A stretch of DNA of 64,000 nt from Montifringilla adamsi (lineage: Eukaryota > Chordata > Aves > Passeriformes > Passeridae), in the NCBI GenBank assembly GCA_017590115.1, contig JAGGNK010006626.1, positions 1 to 64,000 on the forward strand, read 5' to 3'. The notes beneath the pieces were generated by a model, which was not told the origin of the DNA, searched no databases, and saw nothing but the letters and a program-made list of their open reading frames with translations. A program made the position numbers and the translations under genes. Below are positions 60,513 to 64,000 of this stretch, one piece after another; position 1 is the stretch's first letter; every line of letters begins with the position of its first letter.

Positions 60513-63500
60513 CAAAGTATATATTTCTGCACCTAAAGTCAGCAGAACACTCTTTTCACCACTCCCACCTTTCTCCTAAAACCTGAGTGACCCCTGAGAG
60601 GAGAGGGGGGTCACTCTGATTCTTCAACACTTCAGAGAAGAAATCTCACCCATCAGAAAGGCTGGTGCAAGTGTAAACCTGTTTCACAGCACAAAGACTG
60701 TCACCTTTGGATGGCAGTGATGCAGAGCAACTTGTGTAATGGCCTTGGCCACATGCTCTGGGCTGCCAGTTGCAGGGCAGTTGCCACTTGCCCTGCCTCA
60801 TTACTGGTTTTAAAAATCTTTCATTTTACACTGCAATATTCATGACTTATGCCCTGATTCTGTTCCCACTGAAGTTCAGAACAGCTTTATAATTGATTTA
60901 ATACAAGCAGAATGAGGTCCTGAACCTTTTCAATTGTAAATTCTGTTAGTCAGATGAATAGTTTTATAGTGTATGAATTATCCATCCAAATACACATTGG
61001 TTCCTCAAAGCAGTTTTATCCATTAAGCCATCTTTAGTTACAAAGTTAGTATACTAAGTTTCTTCTCACCTGAATTGTGATCTCAGCAGTAGAAGAAAAT
61101 ACGGGGGGTAGAAGATTGACTTTGACTGGATGCATTAACCTCTTTGAAATTTTAATTTGAACTGTTTAGTGATTATGTGCATAACCTCTCTCTGTTCCCT
61201 CTGTGCTATGCTGTTTCTCATTTTTCAAAGCTTTATCCAAATTGCCTTCACATGAGTAGCTGGAGGGAAAACTTGTAATTACTCTCATCTTCAGTTAATC
61301 CTGCTCTTTAAAGAAAATAACAACAGTTACATCCCTCTTTTCTGTCCTGAGGTAATGAAATGGAAGAATATACTCGAGAATTCTCCAGCAAGAGTGTCTG
61401 TGGCATAGTTGCACCCCACCAGTTAGACATCTCCATGGGGTCCAGGCTTCTGAACATTTACCAAGAAGCATCAGTTCTTAAGGAAAAACATATTTAGCAG
61501 CTACTTGGGCAGGAGTAGTCCGATCTTCTCTTTTATTAATCAAGGAATACCTAAGGTTAGACTCCTCAGGAAAAGCAGTGAGAGCTGCCCCATATGTTAT
61601 ATCCTTTTATGATTCCTTATAGTCCTCCACATCTGCCTGCAAGTCCTCTATCTGGTTGATGTCCTTCACACCAGATCCCTATTTGTACAAATTTTTAAGA
61701 GTTGAATCCTGCAAGATTTACATAACTTCAAAGCTGTCTGGTCTAAATGGTCTCAAAGTCCATTCAGTCCTGTTGATAAATAACAAATACTGCTAAACAT
61801 GGTAGAGGTCTTCAGCTTTCAGTCTGTAAAACAAACTAGAAAAAAAAAAAAAAAGGAAAAATTGGCTATGTCATTGGAGATCCAGGATTGTAACCACAAT
61901 CACTGCAGGTATGATAGCTACCACAAAACTGATGTGTCTCTTTAGGAAAAGCAACGTACTTCTTTCACAGACCAGTGCTGTGGAAGCAAACATCCTTTTT
62001 CCCCTGCAGAAAAAAAGCTGCTGGTACAGCTGAATGGCAGCCATGTTTCTGTGCCACCCTGCTGCTGAGGAAGAAGTGAGCAATACTTCCAAGGTGACAG
62101 ATGCTCAGCAAGGGTGCAAGGAGACTAGTCTAGGTTTGTAAGGAGCAGAGAAGTTCCTGGACAATCTTTTTTATCTGGCCCTGCACAGCAGTCAGTGGTC
62201 TCCTCTCGTGCCAGGGCAGCAGGCAGAGGTGACCCCACAATATTTCAAATAGCTCTAGACACATTTCACAGAGGCACTGCCTGCGGAAGTCTAATAGCAC
62301 CCATTTTCTTTCTTTGAATTTCTTGACGTGATAGGTCATGTTTGAAACTTACAGAGGGACTGACTTTCATGTCATGGCCTTTTTACAGCTCAGTGACAAC
62401 CCCACTGAAATCAGTGATGCTCCCTTTCTACAGAAACAAAATCATGAAGGTTAGCATTAGTTTCCTCAAGTATTCCTGCAGCAAAAGCTTCTGTCCTAAT
62501 AAAGAGGATATATTCCATCCTTAAGGAAAATAGACGGAGCTTTTTAAATTTATGATGAGAATTTTCCCAGATAGAACATTTCAAAGGCTTCAGGATTAAA
62601 AGTTTCCTATAAGTACATAAATTGCTACATGACATGTCCAAGGATACAGATTCTGATTTACCCTACTGTTTGACAGTGATAGTCTGCTAATACTAGGGGA
62701 AAAAAATCATTGTCTCTAGCTTCTGTCAAGCAGTTAATTTCCATTTGTACATTTTGATGCCATCATGTTCAGTTATATACAATATATATAACCGAATACG
62801 ACCTTTGCATTCAGACTTTCCCTTGCAACCTGAGTGTTTCTATGACAAACAAGCAAACATCCAAAGTAACTCGATAAGAGTGCAGAGAGTGTTCTTTTTA
62901 ATTACTGTTTTACTTCTTTCCTTGATCTCACCGAATAAAATAAAATTAACAATTCACTCTCTGCTATGGTTTAATTAACATGGACCCTAGAGTATCCACA
63001 CATTTAAATTAGGTTCATCTCTTCATCACTTAACTGCAGTTGGGCCTTAAGAGGACAGAGGACCTCCTGGTACAATATCCTAGGCATGCTGACTTGGGAG
63101 GAATGCCTGGCCAGATACCAGAACCAAGCTGGGTTTCCAACTCTAAGCACTCTACAGCTGCTGCAAGCACTGCAACCTGCTGTAAGCAATTTTGTTTTTA
63201 AGAATTGAGGGATAAGGATCTTCACAAGAGAGTTCTCAAGACCATGCTAAATAAACACATAAACACAGGCACTAACAGTAAAAGATGTTCACATCTCAAA
63301 AGCCTGTGAACTGTGTAGCTTAGAATGAGGATGTTGGAGGACAGTGATACAGCAGATAAGCAGGAAAATAGAACAGTACCTCACCAGTATAATTTTTTAT
63401 TTTCTGCCATTCTTTCTTTTTGCTTCCCAAGCAGGACTCTTAGCACACGTAAGTGTGTGACCAGAAATCTGACTCTGACATTTTAGTTACTTCTTCCTTG

Positions 63501-64000
63501 GCTATTGTTTGAGGAGAGGAATGGAAAAGAAATGCTGCTGCTTGCTTTCTCATATTTTCTGTTCACTATTTCCTTTATTGGAAATTGCCTGGAGGGCACA
63601 TTGAAATACCTGGTAGCCAACCAGCAGAGAGACATAAAGGTAATTTATTTGCAAATGGAAGGAAGAAAGATACACGTTGGAAGTGAAGTGGAAAAAGTGT
63701 CCAGGAAAGTGTTTGCAAGAAACACTCAGTAGAAAATTAATGAAAACCACTAGAAAATATAAGGTCATTATGGAACTCATCTGAGGACATAGATCTGCTA
63801 ATGAAAAGTACAGATGGTATAATATTAGAAGTCATTATTAATAAAGAAATATTGAAATATCATGCAGAAATTGCTACATGACCTCAAGGGATAAATCAGG
63901 CTGATTAAATGAATTCATACAAGATGCAAAATAATGTAAATGTAAGAGATTCCTAGAACTTCTTTTATAACCTCTCAGAAGATCATTTTGAAATTAAAAA

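Larger units (their letters stand above)
54882..64000. other. Unassigned AT-rich DNA to window end
   Basis: About 9.1 kb with no recognised gene or mobile element. Features are a perfect hairpin (58691-58723), a 42-nt A tract (60465-60506) and shorter A runs near 57090 and 61838. Frames of 60-120 aa (55223-55591 plus, 63505-63732 plus and others) carry no domain; some have signal-like hydrophobic stretches typical of AT-rich noise. Confidence 0.6.

Noticed and set aside
60242..60532. Poly-phenylalanine stretch in a minus-strand frame
   Set aside because: It is the antisense of the 42-nt A tract.
1..64000. tRNA, rRNA, CRISPR or operon-like organisation
   Set aside because: No cloverleaf-like sequence, rRNA segment, regularly spaced repeats or tightly packed same-strand frames were seen. 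The repeat content is vertebrate/avian.

Overview
This window looks like gene-poor, AT-rich bird DNA, most likely from a songbird-type genome. The evidence is the repeat content. There are many CR1 LINE copies whose 3' ends read as ATTCTATG-like tails and whose bodies encode a CR1-type reverse transcriptase. There are also several avian-style long terminal repeats (LTRs) of ERVL-like, ERVK-like and ERV1-like character. No satellites, tRNAs, rRNAs, CRISPR arrays or bacterial-type operons are visible. I found no exon or open reading frame I would defend as a host protein-coding gene. The longer open frames are CR1 fragments, low-complexity translations or chance frames. Family names rest on remembered avian repeat patterns, not on a database search.

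Layout. 1-1015 is unassigned. 1016-2095 is a GC-rich LTR-like block with a 21-bp minisatellite. 2313-4743 is a minus-oriented ERVL-type LTR split by a minus-strand CR1 (2398-4297). 4744-10701 is mostly unique. 10702-11008 and 17196-17672 are CR1 fragments. 19023-22598 is one long minus-strand CR1 split twice: by an ERVK-like solo LTR (19173-19573, direct repeats caacta) and by a 771-bp ERV1-like solo LTR (21176-21946, 4-bp direct repeats taga). 22599-28980 is mostly unique. 28981-31250 is a plus-strand CR1 split by a minus-strand CR1 (29045-30938, flanked by ccaggg). 31251-41690 is mostly unique. 41691-42589 is an ERVL-type LTR split by a 317-bp ERVK-like LTR (42162-42478). 44093-44440 is another ERVL-type LTR piece. 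49371-54125 is a plus-strand CR1 split by a 3.4-kb minus-strand CR1 (50237-53674, flanked by taagaag) that carries an assembly gap (51132-51420). 54126-54881 is a putative 3' retroviral end: polypurine tract plus LTR. 54882-64000 is mostly unique apart from a perfect hairpin and a 42-nt A tract.

The genes do not work together, because there are none. The main content is layered transposon history: six insertions, in five host elements, can be read where the two halves of the older host element still join across the younger insertion. The candidate target-site duplications allow boundaries and relative ages to be stated. I found no new functional system. The most useful leads are the two CR1-in-CR1 insertions with short flanking direct repeats, the CpG-rich 771-bp LTR, and the diverged 107-bp duplication flanking the assembly gap.
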